The notes under the pieces are model-generated. The model had not been told where the DNA came from. It worked only from the letters and a program-made list of their open reading frames with translations, and ran no database searches. A stretch of DNA of 64,000 nucleotides from Pteria penguin (Eukaryota > Mollusca > Bivalvia > Pterioida > Pteriidae), in NCBI GenBank assembly GCA_035048485.1, contig CM068584.1, forward strand, positions 62,664,420-62,728,419, read 5' to 3'. How positions within the stretch are numbered: position 1 is the first letter of the stretch; each line of letters begins with the position of its first letter. Both the position numbers and the translations under genes were made by a program. Positions 35,436 through 47,285 of this stretch are shown in pieces.

Positions 35436-36553
35436 TGAGGGCTGATTGACATACTGTACCCAAGGACTGGTCTCATTTGTTTGGGCAATTTATATCTACA
35501 AGGTAGAACTCTAAAATAAAGAAAGCAAGAGGCTTTTACAAAATCGACAAAACTGGTAAAAAAGCAGTGATCTAATATTTGCATCAAACTGGTTTAATAC
35601 CTAAGGATATCCTAACGATACGGTAGCAACAATAGGGAAAGATGCCCCTTTATATGCTACATTGAAAAAGGTGGGTGGAGGAATTTAAGCGCGGCAGACA
35701 AATCCTTGAGTATGATTCCCATCCTGGAAGGCTCGTCATTGTTGTAACCCTAGAAATGGTCAATCAAGTGCATTATATTTTTATGACTGAAAGACGAGTT
35801 ACAAACAAATATAGAGCCAGTGCAGTTGGCATTTCACAGGAAAGAGTACCCTCCATTTCGACAGAGGATCTTAGAAAATTTTCGTTCAATTTCTGATAAC
35901 TGATCAGAACCACACCAGGTACACATTATCGCGTGCCAATCTTAACCTTTTTGTGGATGATCCTGCCAACTTTCTTCAGAAATGTGTCACTATGGATGAA
36001 ACATGGGTCCACCAGTTTACCCCAGAGGTTAAACAGCAATCGAAATAATGGAAGCACCCTGGCTCACCCAGACAAAGACTGTCCCATCAGCTGGAAGGTT
36101 ATGGCCTCGGTTTTCTTGGATGCAGAGGATATTCTGTTGGTTGATTACCTGCAAAAGTGACAGACAATCAATGACGCACACTGTGCTTCACTTCTGACGC
36201 AGTTTATTGTTCCATCAGGACAATGCTCCTGTTCATTGTCATGGCTGTCATTCACGACTGTAGCTTTAAATTGATTGAGCATCCGCCTTATTTATTTCAT
36301 CTCGCTCCTTCAGTCTTCCATCTATTTCAAAAAATGAAAGTTATTTTCAGTCCGATGATGACGTCATATATGTAGTGGATGGCTTTCTGTACAACCAAGA
36401 CAAGGAGTCCTTTAAAAGTGGCACTGAGGCCCTTAAACACCAGTTGAAAAAAGTGTTTAGATACTGAAGGGGATTATGTTGAAAAATAATGCAATATGTC
36501 TGACAGAATTCAAATCCTTCAATATGAGGCTTATAAAATATCAATCAGCTTTC
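35436..36553 (+). mobile_element. Decayed mariner-type transposon
   Basis: About 1.12 kb, bracketed by short inverted termini (GAGGGCTGATTGA at 35,437-35,449; the complement of 36,541-36,553 matches at 11 of 13) next to TA dinucleotides, as expected for Tc1/mariner insertion. The interior is a near-full-length but broken transposase gene, listed separately. Confidence 0.75.
35540..36489 (+). pseudogene. mariner transposase pseudogene
   Basis: Remnant of a DDD-type mariner transposase. In order across frames I see the N-terminal AVI*YLHQTGLIPKDIL region (about 35,562), an LKK...EFKRGRQILEYDSHPGR linker (35,650-35,740), a MDETWVH equivalent carrying the first catalytic Asp (about 35,993), a WKHPGSP segment (36,050), the second Asp in a QDNAP equivalent (about 36,217), and the C-terminal GDYVEK followed by TAA (36,487). 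At least one nonsense codon and several frameshifts break it. The third Asp, normally in the PSD motif, reads as Val (APSV, about 36,305). It cannot encode an active enzyme. Confidence 0.85.
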
Positions 36554-38380
36554 TATATATAGCTTGCAAATTGATAATTGAATTCAAAACACGAGCCGCT
36601 TCATCAACATGTGTTTTCGACTACATGTGAATCTTACGCCAATGGCGTAAGTCTACTTATGTACATGTGTATTTCATCAACTGGTGTAAGTGTGTACGTA
36701 TGTAGTAATAATCCGACCAGAGAAACGAGTAGTTTTGCGCAGAACAAATACATGCAAAAAGTATAATGAAACATTACTTTATTTAAGTCCAAGTGTACTT
36801 TTTTCTTACACATGTTTCACCTTTAAACACACGTACATTTATTTTGCAACACGCGCTTAAATTTACATATGTACATGATGCGCATGTAAGCATGAAGTGA
36901 TGTCATGGAATGGTATGCAATACTTGAAAATACGTCATCATATGGAAAAGATAAACCGATAAGTACATATAGATCTCTTAATTAAGGTCTATCACGAATT
37001 GCAATTCTCCGTCCCCTTTCCGTCAATTTATTATAATAATGTATTAATATCGAAGACGATTAACACCCACCTCAATACCCCAAATTTATGTAAGGCAAAT
37101 TATGTTTCTGGTTATATGTGGATAGTATATTTTACTATTTACTAAATGAATCATTACAACAGACGAAGCCATTACTCCGATATACTCCAACTCTTAACAG
37201 AGGTAGCAGGTTCAACTAAGTCTACGCTCAACGTAGAGTTTGACAAAATAAAAATTATTGGTTATCTAGTCTAGTCGGGCGATAAACGGGCTACAGGATA
37301 TATATTTGCCAATTACAGAATGTGTTATGTACTTGTCTGTACATTTCACAACAATAGAAATAAAACCCCACAAATTTATGTCCATGTCGACATGACGAAC
37401 TCTTGTCTTAAAAATAACATTTATGTGAAGTGTGGTCATGATTCATAGCTGATATAAAACCCAGACATCCATATCACTCAGGTTAAAGCATATGACGCAG
37501 TCACCTTTACAATTTTGTTTGTTTGATACTCGTTTGCTTCTCATCAAGGTTATTGCACCATCGGTCTAAGGCACTGCAAAGAAATATGCAAATGTACAAT
37601 GGAACCGAAAGAGATCATTAATATGTCAATTCTACCGCGACATAGGCCTCAAATTTGACTTACTCAGGAACGATATAGAGGGGTCAACATCAAGAACTGA
37701 ACCCTGATACTCTCAAACACAACATTGAACTAATGATTTAGGATCAACATGTCCAATTTTTGTTGTTCTATATTTTCAACTTCTTTCGATAAAGGAAGGA
37801 CCTGGTACACTGAACAAGGTATAAAGCATGACGTTCAACGAGACCATTGGCGAGTTCAAGGGGATACTGGGACTTCAACCTCTCTTTCAAAATGTTAATC
37901 GAAACTCTGTTTTACAATTTCGTTGGCAAAAACACTTCACATTTAAAAAAGTTATACTAAAGGGTGGAAAATTAATTCTTCAACCATTAGAACACAATTT
38001 TCATTCTCACATTGATAGTGTAAAGTGTATAGGTTAGTACTAAATTTTAAGACAAGTCTATCAATATATAGTGTGCTTCTATAAAATTTGGTGATAGGTG
38101 CGATAAAACGCTGTAAGTTATAATGGAGTTACATAGTATATTTGACGTTTCATTATATAAGATTTCCTAGGTTCGGTCTTGTCCAGCGCCGAGGAGACAC
38201 AAGCTATGCTTGTACAATAGTACCTTAATATTTCTTTTTATGTTTTATAGAACTATGGCATAGATGTCTCAAGGTAATTAACTGACGATTGACGCAGAAA
38301 AATTAAGAGACAGAATTTGCTATGTATCTATTTTTTAACGATTTTATTGATAACAATAGAGATTTGCATCACAGATGCAA
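36554..38380. other. Non-coding stretch with short palindromes
   Basis: No gene recognised. At about 36,636-36,654 there is a perfect 8-3-8 inverted repeat CTTACGCC-AAT-GGCGTAAG, followed by related 'gtgtaagtgtgtacgtatg' words. The frame at 37,828-38,037 (69 codons) has no recognisable similarity. Confidence 0.4.
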
Positions 38381-38770
38381 TATGCCGTGCTGCAAAACCT
38401 CAGAAACAATAGGGCATATTCCATTTATGGTGAGTAAGTGTATGAACTCTCATGCAATAGCGCTAAACGCATTGAACTTTATGGTACGGAAACCAACTTT
38501 TAATACTCCACTCTTTTGACATTGACAACTGACCTTTCGACCCCAGAAACAAACAGCACATTTTAAAATCATGGTAAGTGTAGGCATTGCAATAGCATGA
38601 AAGGTATTGGAATTACAGTCTGGAAACCAATTTTTGATACTCCATTCCTATGACCTTGACCTTTTGACCCCCAAACAATAGGGCACATCTTCCACTCATG
38701 ATGAGTAAGTGTATGAAGATTCATTCCAATAGCACTTAACAAATTGGACTTACGGTCCGGAAATGAAATT
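38380..38770 (+). repeat. ~135-bp dispersed tandem repeat, about three copies
   Basis: Copies share 'caatagggcatattcca'-like, 'atggtgagtaagtgtatga', 'ccaatagc(a/g)' and 'tccggaaa(t/c)' segments, and 'ccttgaccttttgaccccc'. The type is common in bivalve genomes and resembles, in GACCTTGACC content, the repeat at 26,640. Confidence 0.65.
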
Positions 38771-39522
38771 GATGACGGAAGCCCGCCCACCTCACATCAA
38801 ATTAAGAGCCGATTTTTGCCACTCGGCTAATAAGAACATCTACTTTACAAACATCTACCTAATTGAACTCCCAAAGGGGACTGTGAGCCAGACCAGGTGG
38901 CCGGGTAGAGTAAACACTAATAGCTATGGGTACCAAGTTATGTGTTGAATATACCAGGCATTGACAGAATGATCTTAACATAAAGGGGGAGTTTGCGATG
39001 CTGATGTCTAAATTGTTATCAGTTGAACCTATGTCGTATGTAAACATGATATCCAGATACGAAAATAAAATTCTTGCTCCCCACTATACTTATTATCTAT
39101 TGAATACGACGTGCATACCAATATTCGCTGATAAAAGAAGATACTGAATGTATACCTTTTCTAATTGTAATTATTCACCAATCCTGTCAAACTGTAAAAT
39201 TTACAACGAGAATCCCATCCCTCCCTCTACTTTTCCGAAAATACCCTGGAGTAAGTTTTACTAAAGGTCGTAAACTAAAATGTATAAACTTTCCATAAAC
39301 TGATAGACGTTGTAAACGAGGGATGTCTACGTTTGGGCTTACGACCTTTAGTACAACTCACCCTTGGTCTGCGTGTTGGTAGTTGGTGTGTACCGAAATA
39401 TATCGACAGGTATGGTGATTTAAGGCACCCCATACAATTCCCTTTTCAGCAAGAAAATTTACCTAATCTGTGATTTTCATGATATTGTAGGTAAACTAGA
39501 AACCATTTTTCCTTTAAACCAC

Positions 39523-39533
39523 ACCCCCCCCAA

Positions 39534-39564
<31 letters not shown>

Positions 39565-39567
39565 AAA
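39523..39567. repeat. Poly-C / poly-A low complexity
   Basis: C runs broken by 'aa', then an A run, in one 45-bp tract. Confidence 0.85.
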
Positions 39568-39599
39568 CAAAAGAAACGTCCTCTCTACTCTTCCTTTTT

Positions 39600-39996
39600 C
39601 TGAATACACGAACCTTTTTGTATCTGCACTTTCATCCCCTAACGATAATAGATATCTACTATTGATACATACAATAACTCAATCTTTTCATGTCATGAAA
39701 CTAGTCCTTCAAATGTATGACATCAACTTGATACTTTGTCCCCAGGTTAAAATTGCTACATTGTATAGTGCGTCAACGTATGAATGTCGGACATGGTAAT
39801 ATAGCCACAATGAATTGTTAAAGTACAAAAAAACCCCAAGTGAATTCGTTGCAAAGATCGAAACCTATTTTAATATACCATGTAGATGTTGTCACTCGGC
39901 ACGTGAAATAGTCTGGAGGTAGCATACATTCTATACTAAATGTAAATTTCTTGTCGTTGGTAAATTACGTCAAAATAAGTCATGTTAGGTCATCGC

Positions 39997-40058
<62 letters not shown>

Positions 40059-41330
40059 TTATTTATATATTACACAATATACGATTTCAATGTGCTTTTT
40101 TGCAATTATACAAAAATTGACATGGACATCGATAAAATCCGAAATAGGACCTAAAAATGTATTACCGTTTTCATAGTATTCTATCTTATTTTGTATTTCA
40201 GAAGACTATACGCTTTCCAATTTTTACTAGAATGTAAAAAAAGGTCGAAATCTCCACTTTTCCTACCATATTTAATGAATATGATTATTCAAGATGAATT
40301 TTAATGTTGTTGATCTCACTTATCGAAATAGTGTCATGAAATGTACCTAGTGATCAAGAGAGGGGATGTATGAACGGGGCAATTCGTAATAAGGTATCAT
40401 AACTTTGTAAACCATCAAGGCGTTTTCATGGACTCCAATGTCCCCTCTTTCCAATTCCTTTCACTGCCATGAGTATTAGTAGATCATTTATTCCATATTA
40501 ACAAACATTATTCTAAATATCACCGAAAGGGGTTTTTTTTCTGTTTTGAATGGGAATTCGAGTACTTGACATACTTTAGATAGTAAACTCATTTGAAGAT
40601 TTATTTTTAACCCTCTATCCCTCTATCATAACTTCCCGGTTCAAAGATACTCTGTTATGCAAGGTCAATACACGAGTCATGGTTAGGTTTACGTTTGAGA
40701 GAGCCCTCTTAGGTGTCGTATAAAATTAAAACCTCTTCCACATTTATTTTACTGAATACAATGCATTGAACGTGTCGTTGACTAAATCTTTTTTGTTTTT
40801 TTTTTTCATCGCATGATCAAGTATGGCAATTAAGATTTCTTTAGGAGTGATATTAAATTTCACACCATATTATCTTCTAGAAATCAAAGAAAGACAACTC
40901 CAATATCCTAAATCCAATTACGGCATCAATATATGTATTTAAGGGCCAGAACTGAGTTTTAAAATATAGTTTTATAAGACACTGGGGGTATGTAACTGAA
41001 AGAAAAGATGAGGGAGATAATGAAATATGAAGGAAGGGGAAATTGATTTAAATAAATGATATAATAGAAAAGAAAAAAGAGGAGTTACTGGCTCAGTTAT
41101 GTGGCAGAAGTCACCATGGAGCTATACAATATACATATATACATACAATTTACATTTTCCCCAACTCTAGATAAAATAAAGAAACGAGGCGAGATGACCA
41201 ATAAGGACGGAAGAAGAGACGACAGTTCCTATAACATCTCTAGTGACTTAAATATGTTTGACGTTCATAATAGCTTTTCCAGGAATCTACATTATAATAA
41301 ATAAAATAGACAAGAAAAAATAAAAAAAAT
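39600..41330 (+). repeat. Old duplicated segment, copy A
   Basis: Collinear with about 49,310-51,090, at low identity. Matching landmarks, in the same order: 'attgtatagtg(c/t)gtc' (39,757 / 49,634), 'aaattacgtcaaa' then 'cgtatatatat' (39,962 / 49,961), 'atttcagaagacta' (40,195 / 50,128), 'tcatgaaatg' (40,333 / 50,480), 'agatactct' (40,646 / 50,745) and 'ttcccc(a/g)a(a/g)ctctaga' (41,157 / 50,983). No gene was seen in either copy. Confidence 0.55.
39997..40056. repeat. (TA)n microsatellite
   Basis: About 28 TA units inside the old duplicated segment. The equivalent place in copy B (about 49,985) has only a short 'atatatat', so it expanded in this copy. Confidence 0.95.
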
Positions 41331-41954
41331 AGCTTGACATTGGACACACCATTTTTGATGTCGGCTTAAGAAACGAATTCAACATACGCAATTTTCACGA
41401 TTTTTACGACAAATTATGTTTCTTATTTTTAAAAGAGACCCTTTTTTATATCTCTTACTCCAATTTAGCAAATTGAATATCATATTTAATTTCTTAAATT
41501 GCTTTATTTATTCCGAACATTAAGAAATAAAGAAAATATGAAGCAATTTCAGTGCTAAATAGAAAATGAAATCCACCTCCTAAAAAATAAAACTATAACA
41601 AAATGATCAATTCATATATTGAAAGATGTAAAGAAAAAGTAAAATCAGTGGGGTAAGCTACCATTTCTGTGTATATCTCTATTATAAAACACTGTTTTCT
41701 CCTTTTTGTGCAAGAGTTACTTGCCCCTTAATACCTCTTTAATGTATTTGGGTAAAAAGAAAGTAAACAATAATGATGGGAATTTGAAGTTTTAGCAAAC
41801 ACACATCGAAAATATGAATAGTTGCAGTTTTAAACCTTTTATGCCACATATCATTTGCCATTGTTCTGAGTTTGTGCCTTAATTGAATTTTTTTTTGTAA
41901 CCGTACAGCATACCATTCTCTCCTTTTTTGGCTAATAACTTGGAAAGCCTACAG

Positions 41955-42132
41955 AAAGTTTCTGTATATGTACCTCTCAAAAAAAAAAAAAAACAGTATG
42001 AAATCGAACACCATCTTAAAACCAAGTCAAGTGGGGACAACAGAAGGAATGTCCATGGAGAGAGAAAAGTCACAGTGGACATGATGAAAAAGATCATGAA
42101 GACAACTGGCATCATTTTGACAGTTGGAACAG
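41955..42132 (+). CDS. Candidate exon A, unrecognised protein
   Basis: 178-bp open segment between an acceptor CCTACAG and a donor ACAG|GTAGGC. It encodes a lysine-rich peptide followed by NVHGERKVTVDMMKKIMKTT and a hydrophobic GIILTVGT. It leaves phase 1, which matches the phase needed by exon B. The polyA run (five Lys codons) makes the 5' part less certain. No family recognised. Confidence 0.4.
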
Positions 42133-42215
42133 GTAGGCCTTTTCAAAATATATTTTAGAAAAAGATGTATTATAGTATGAATTATGCATAACCAAAGTTA
42201 TATATCCGGTAGCTG

Positions 42216-42839
42216 GAGCAGATTCAGAAATCTGACTGCCTTGGAGGGGGGGGGGGGGGGGGGGCACAAAAATGTACACAAAAAAACCCTCTGGATAGGT
42301 TTGGGTGGTATCCAGTTGTGGGAGTTACCGAAAGGCTCCCTATTTACAGAAAAAAACCATTCGATTTAACAAAAGGACCAATATATTTACCAAGAGATCC
42401 CAATAAATAATCATAAAAAGATTAATTTATAATTTTTGTTTCAGAAATGTTTTTGTAAGAATTTTAAAGTAATATTTGATTTATTATACCATGATTATGG
42501 AGTTTAAGACTAAATATAATAACAAAATCGGAGAAAGTTCAAGTCGAGGAAAATTAAGTTTTGTTAAGCTAAATTATATCAGTATTAATAAATGTATAAT
42601 AAATTTTTCATGGTCCTTACAGTAATTGAGTAATTTATTTGGTTGTTTTGGTAAATATAATGGTCATTTCAGTTATTCCCAAAATCTTTTTTTTTTTCTG
42701 ATATTGATACTTTATGTGTCATGAAAACAGTACTTTGCTAATGAAAATTTACATAAGTGACTCCTTTCTATGTATCAACTTTTTCAAGGGAGGTGGGGGA
42801 GGCAGGTATATGTGCTCCCCGCCTGAATCCGCGCCTGAC
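42216..42839. mobile_element. Possible degraded hAT-type element with G run
   Basis: The right end 'cctgaatccgcgcctga' is a degraded form of the common inverted terminus CAGGCGCGGATCCAGG. The left part ('gcagattcagaaatctgactg', then about 20 G and 'gcacaaaaatg') resembles the start of the elements at 46,573 and 55,180. Neither TIR nor target duplication is clean, so the limits are approximate. Confidence 0.3.
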
Positions 42840-43091
42840 AATGTAAATTGGTTGAATTGAAAGACAAACACATTTCTGTAATGATTTATTGATGTATATT
42901 AATATGTATATATACTATTACTTTAAGTATTAAACTAATTAAAGTGATATCGTATTAAAACATCAATGGCCTGTGTTTACATTTTCATTAATAGAAACAA
43001 GTTTCAAAGTTTGAGTAACATTTGTAAAGCCAGATTTGTACTCCCTAAATACAACTTATTCTAATCTGTCACTGTGAAAATTTTATTTCAG

Positions 43092-43213
43092 TGATAAGCA
43101 CAAACTGCAGAAAACAACTGACAGAAGATGATACAAGTTCCGAGACTGGAGAGCCAAATTTGCAGATATTAAGAATGAAATACATAGTTTATGCACTCTT
43201 AAAGAAGATATAA
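43092..43213 (+). CDS. Candidate exon B with stop codon
   Basis: After a good acceptor (TTTATTTCAG) the frame continues from exon A and encodes STNCRKQLTEDDTSSETGEP, then LRMKYIVYALLKKI and TAA. Either this is a terminal exon of a short gene A+B, or a frame error near 43,200 has cut off a longer gene that continues into exons C-F. An alternative frame there reads LKEDIS before its own stop, so no simple single shift clearly repairs it. Confidence 0.4.
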
Positions 43214-43299
43214 GCTAAACAGGGAAAAGAGACTCTTTAATGTAAAAGAGTAAAACAATTTTGGCTGGATTGCAAAGCAATTTGTCAGTTCAGCATTTT

Positions 43300-43770
43300 T
43301 ATGCCCCGGCTATTTCAAACCAGGCGCATATAGATAAGTGTATTCCTGTTCTGTCATTCCATAATCATTCAGTTTCCACTCATTTTCACGTTAAATTAGG
43401 GTTGATGGATTAAATTGATATTAGGTATGCAGATGTATCAAGGGAGATGCAGGTAAAGTTTGAATATATGGGTGTGGTCCGGCCATTTTTGACAGAGTTA
43501 TTGCCATTGAATCTTTCTTAAAAATGACAGTTTCCACACATTTTCTCTGTGAAGGTTTGATGGAGTAAACTTATGATATTTTGATATAGACGTATCAAGG
43601 GAACATGCAGGTCAAGTTCTAGTATGGGTAAGTTCAGGTAGTTTTTGACAGAGTAATTGCCCTTGAACATTAGAAATTCTCACATAGTTCTCTTATGGCA
43701 ATTATATTTCACTACCTTAGCTGCCAGCGGGGTATCTGTGCCACACCAACACATTAAAATTCTAGTTTAA
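43300..43770 (+). repeat. Dispersed repeat with ~180-bp internal copies
   Basis: Two diverged internal copies share 'gt(t/g)gatgga(t/g)taaa', 'atgtatcaaggga...atgcaggt(a/c)aagtt' and 'tttttgacagagt(t/a)attgcc'. The block starts near 'atgccccggct' and ends near 'ggggtatctgtgcc'. This pattern is a common dispersed element in bivalve genomes. It sits between exons B and C. Confidence 0.55.
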
Positions 43771-43843
43771 TTTTATGTTACAATTCTAAAAACAGACCTT
43801 GACCTACATTTTCAAATGAAGTCAATTTCTTTGTTTTTTTTAG

Positions 43844-43915
43844 GAAATAACAGATGATGTAACAAAAGACATATCAGAATTTCGTTGTAACGTATCTGGA
43901 GATAGTTGTCTAGTG
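43844..43915 (+). CDS. Exon C, unrecognised protein
   Basis: 72-bp exon, phase 0 at both ends, with a strong polypyrimidine acceptor (TTTTTTTTAG) and donor GTAAGA. It encodes EITDDVTKDISEFRCNVSGD and a short SCLV tail. It belongs with exons D-F by strand, spacing and phase. Confidence 0.5.
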
Positions 43916-44157
43916 GTAAGATATAAAAAAACTGTCTATTGAAGTAAATATAAATTTCAATGAATTAAAGAGATCCTGGCAAAATGTCACAAAGAAAATA
44001 CATTTCAATGTTAAATGTGAGATCCCTTCTAATTCCTTTACTTTGTTAAAGATTATTTACAATAAATAAAGTGTGAATTGTTTGTTATTTTTTTTTCTAT
44101 AAATTCAACTAGTTACGTTTAATCGCAGCTAATTGATGATATTTATACTTTGTGTAG

Positions 44158-44229
44158 AAAAATGCCAATCCGGAGAGAATTACCCGCAAAAGAAAAATAG
44201 ATTATGCATCGTTTTATACAGGGATTGAT
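44158..44229 (+). CDS. Exon D, unrecognised protein
   Basis: 72-bp exon between acceptor TTTGTGTAG and donor GTAAGT, phase 0 at both ends. It encodes a basic segment (NPERITRKRKIDYASFYTG). The basic RKRK stretch could be a nuclear localisation signal, but that is a guess from composition. Confidence 0.55.
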
Positions 44230-44711
44230 GTAAGTAGAATAAGAGTGCAAGATTTGCTTGTGAAACACTGATGCCTTCTATGGCAACAGAGTTACCGGTA
44301 AATAACAGTTCAAAAAAAAGGTCAGACTTCGAGATCTCAATTTCAAAAATGTGATATGAAAAGAAGGGTCTCATCACAAATAATACAATGTAAAAAATAT
44401 CACATAATGTTTACAAATTATGTCAAACGATTTTAAAATATTTCATAAACAAATATGTACAAAAAATATTCAAATTAGATAATTAATTTCCCCAGTTATC
44501 ACAAGAAGGTAAAACCTATGAATGCAATGTCAATGAAAATAATTCTTTTGTCTCAAATTTTTCTTAAAGCAATTTCAGTCCAGTAAAGCAGTGAAGGATT
44601 AGAATCGTCTGCTTGTTTGATTTCTTCATATGCCAGATGTTTCACCTGTGAAAGAAAAAAGGATCCCACTTTGTCAGTCTGCTGAAAAAAAGTAGTGTAT
44701 TGTGTGTACAG

Positions 44712-44819
44712 AAAGCTCTCCAGTGCTTGGAAGCTGTGTGTGGTGTTATTTGTCCAGGAGAAGGAGAGGAGCTTATACAACTAGTCTACCAGTCAGTCAC
44801 TAATCAAAATTCCAATGAG
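44712..44819 (+). CDS. Exon E, unrecognised protein
   Basis: 108-bp exon, phase 0 at both ends, acceptor GTGTACAG and donor GAG|GTAACA. It encodes KALQCLEAVCGVICPGEGEE and LIQLVYQSVTNQNSNE, an amphipathic helix-like segment with three Cys. It is well delimited by splice signals and codon-like composition. Confidence 0.6.
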
Positions 44820-44986
44820 GTAACACAAAGAATTGTAATTTAAAAAATCAAACTTCCATAGTTGAATTATAGAGAATATCAATTACGGATTTCCAAAATT
44901 TCTTACGCTGGCCGATTATATAAAACGAAATTGGAATTTTTGACTAAATGGTGAAAACCAGTAATGGTATGTATTGCCTTTTTCAG

Positions 44987-45118
44987 CTAGGAGACCTACA
45001 TAATGACAAGACTGTTTTCATACTCAAGGACATCTACAATAATGCAGAGTCATGGACACTACAGAGACAAATCTTGTCCATTATTGTCATGGGTAGAAGC
45101 TTTCATGAGGTCATACAG
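44987..45118 (+). CDS. Exon F, unrecognised protein
   Basis: 132-bp exon, phase 0 at both ends, with a strong acceptor (TGCCTTTTTCAG) and donor CAG|GTAAGC. It encodes LGDLHNDKTVFILKDIYNNA, then a W-L-Q-R-Q-I-L-S-I-I segment. The latter vaguely recalls uncharacterised, possibly transposon-associated proteins of aquatic invertebrates; this is memory only and no family is claimed. The next exon is not visible; a ~2-kb tandem duplication begins 75 bp downstream, within the following intron or flank. Confidence 0.6.
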
Positions 45119-45192
45119 GTAAGCAGATTAAAAAATACAACCACTTGTACAATGTAGATAACAGCACATTCTCATCTGTTAAAACGTCATAG

Positions 45193-47285
45193 TTAGTGAG
45201 GCCCATCGGAAATGACTAAGTTCAAATTAATCAAAATGCGTTGTTTGCAATTTTCGCATCAATAATTTATCGGGAAATATTTTAACATGTACATTAAAAT
45301 CATATCATTAGAATATTAATTTTGTTTTCTTCTCATTTCTCAAATTTCATCTCATTTGGAGTAGAAATAAAGAAATTAGGGCAATTTGAAAATAGCTAAA
45401 ATGATTAAAATATATAACGATACCGCAGCGGTACAGAGAGATGTTAATTTTGCCTTATAATTGACGGCGCGCTTAGAATCAATGAGCATAAAAGCGGTAT
45501 GTTCACTGGCGTTGTTCGGGGTCAGAGTTGTATCAAATCCAATGAGGTAAGGTTTTTCAGGTAGATACGTCCATTACCTGTAAACAACTGATCGCCGAAG
45601 CGAAAACGATGTGCGATGCGGGCACACGTAAGTTTTGTATATATATAATTTTCAGTTTTTAATTTATTTCTACCGGCCCATAATATGCGATAAGTATGTT
45701 TCCACCGATTCATTTGATACCATTTTTATGAAAATACATGTATATCTAGAAATGACTACAAACATTTGAAAATAAAAAGATAGCGTCTTCCTCTTTGCCA
45801 AAACAACGGTCCGCCATATTGTTTTCACGAGTCATTTGATTACATCGATATACATAGTAAACAATCGATATACCTGTAATTGGCACTCGAAAACGTATGT
45901 TTTTCAGTACAGCTCGTAAACAATCGTACATTATATAGTTCTCAAATAAGAGAACACATAACGAAAACAATGTCTATAGAAGTAATTATGATTATCTTAT
46001 TTGTGAAAAAAATTACCCCGTAGCTATTATTTACAAAGTTTTATTTCTCAAAAGTTTCATTTCATCATTCTTGATGTAATTTAAAGAACAGCGTGGGCGC
46101 GTGGGCTGATACTTACCATGGACGATTTTTATATTCGAATTGATAATTATTGGTATTTACATTAATTAAATATTTGACGATTTCATATAGTTTATTGTAA
46201 TTTTGTAGCACTATTGATACGATTTTACACGAGTTTCCTCTGACATTGGGCGAGCTCCACGTATTGTCGTTTAGAATTATGTACAGAAATACACATTTCA
46301 ATGTAATAAATACCAAGGCATATATTGTGCGATGAAATAAGACATCATTTCATCATTTAGTTTACATTGACCCCACTGTTTACAACTTCAGACTTACATT
46401 TTAATTGTAGATAAGTCTAGACCTCTACGAAAGGAAGGTGGGGGGGGGGGTGTTAATTTATTCATATTTAAGGAAGACATTTTTTGTTAAAGGAAAAATG
46501 ACGAGACTAAGAGCCTCTTTTGATTCAAATGATTTTGTTTTAATCTTCTTTAATTAATTTTGGTATTTATATCAGTGGCGAATCCAGAATTTCCGAAATG
46601 GGAAAGGGGGGGGGGAGGCGCACAAGTGAAAGTCCAATATAAACCAAAATACTCTGCCAATTTAGATCTAGGGCGATCACCTGTCACCTGTGCGGCTAAA
46701 TTATTACGTAATATCACCTCAACCGGCTGTCTGACCCAGCAAATATCAACCTTTATTCCGTACATTTTAACAGCTTTCAAGATATTAATTAGCGATCTTA
46801 ATAAACTGGGTATTCATATAAATGAAAGACGAGGACTAATTATCAGGTTTCCTATTCATATTAATGAAAGACGAGGACTAATTATCAGGTTTCCTGTTAA
46901 TTGTGGATTATCATGAAGGAGACATTGAAATCAACCAAACTTTACGAAAATTTGTATTTATGAAGAGTTAATATTTGAGATTATAACACTTTTATTAAAA
47001 GTTTTTATGTTTTTAAAATAATGAATGTATTACATATAGTAGATTAATATAAAAAAAAACTAAGCTATACTATGATAAATTAAAAGGTATGTGATATTTT
47101 TCACATGTTTTAAAAGAGTTTTCCGCCCCTGATTTAGGTAAAAATGTTTTTGCTTATAAAGAGCTTAGTTTTTGTAATACAATCTAAATTCCTTCAAATA
47201 TCCTTTTAAGTAACCATTTTAAATAAGTTTTTACATTATTATGAATCGTTGTATAAGTTTTTAGAAAAATGACCTTGGACATTTG
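45193..47285 (+). repeat. Tandem duplication, copy 1 (~2.1 kb)
   Basis: Direct repeat of 47,286-48,740, from 'tagtgaggcccatcg' to 'gaccttggacatttgg', at high identity. It includes a segment at about 45,915-46,667 that copy 2 lacks, where copy 2 instead has about 150 unrelated bases. It contains a short 42-bp tandem repeat (about 46,810-46,895, 'aatgaaagacgaggacta') present once in copy 2. No protein recognised. Confidence 0.85.
46573..46670. mobile_element. Left half of a CAGTGGCG-type MITE
   Basis: Starts CAGTGGCGAATCCAGA, then a G-rich block and 'ctctgccaatttaga', parallel to the element at 55,180 ('cagtggcggacccagg', 'tctgcctaattaga'). No right terminus is present. It lies in the part of copy 1 that is absent from copy 2. 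Confidence 0.5.
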
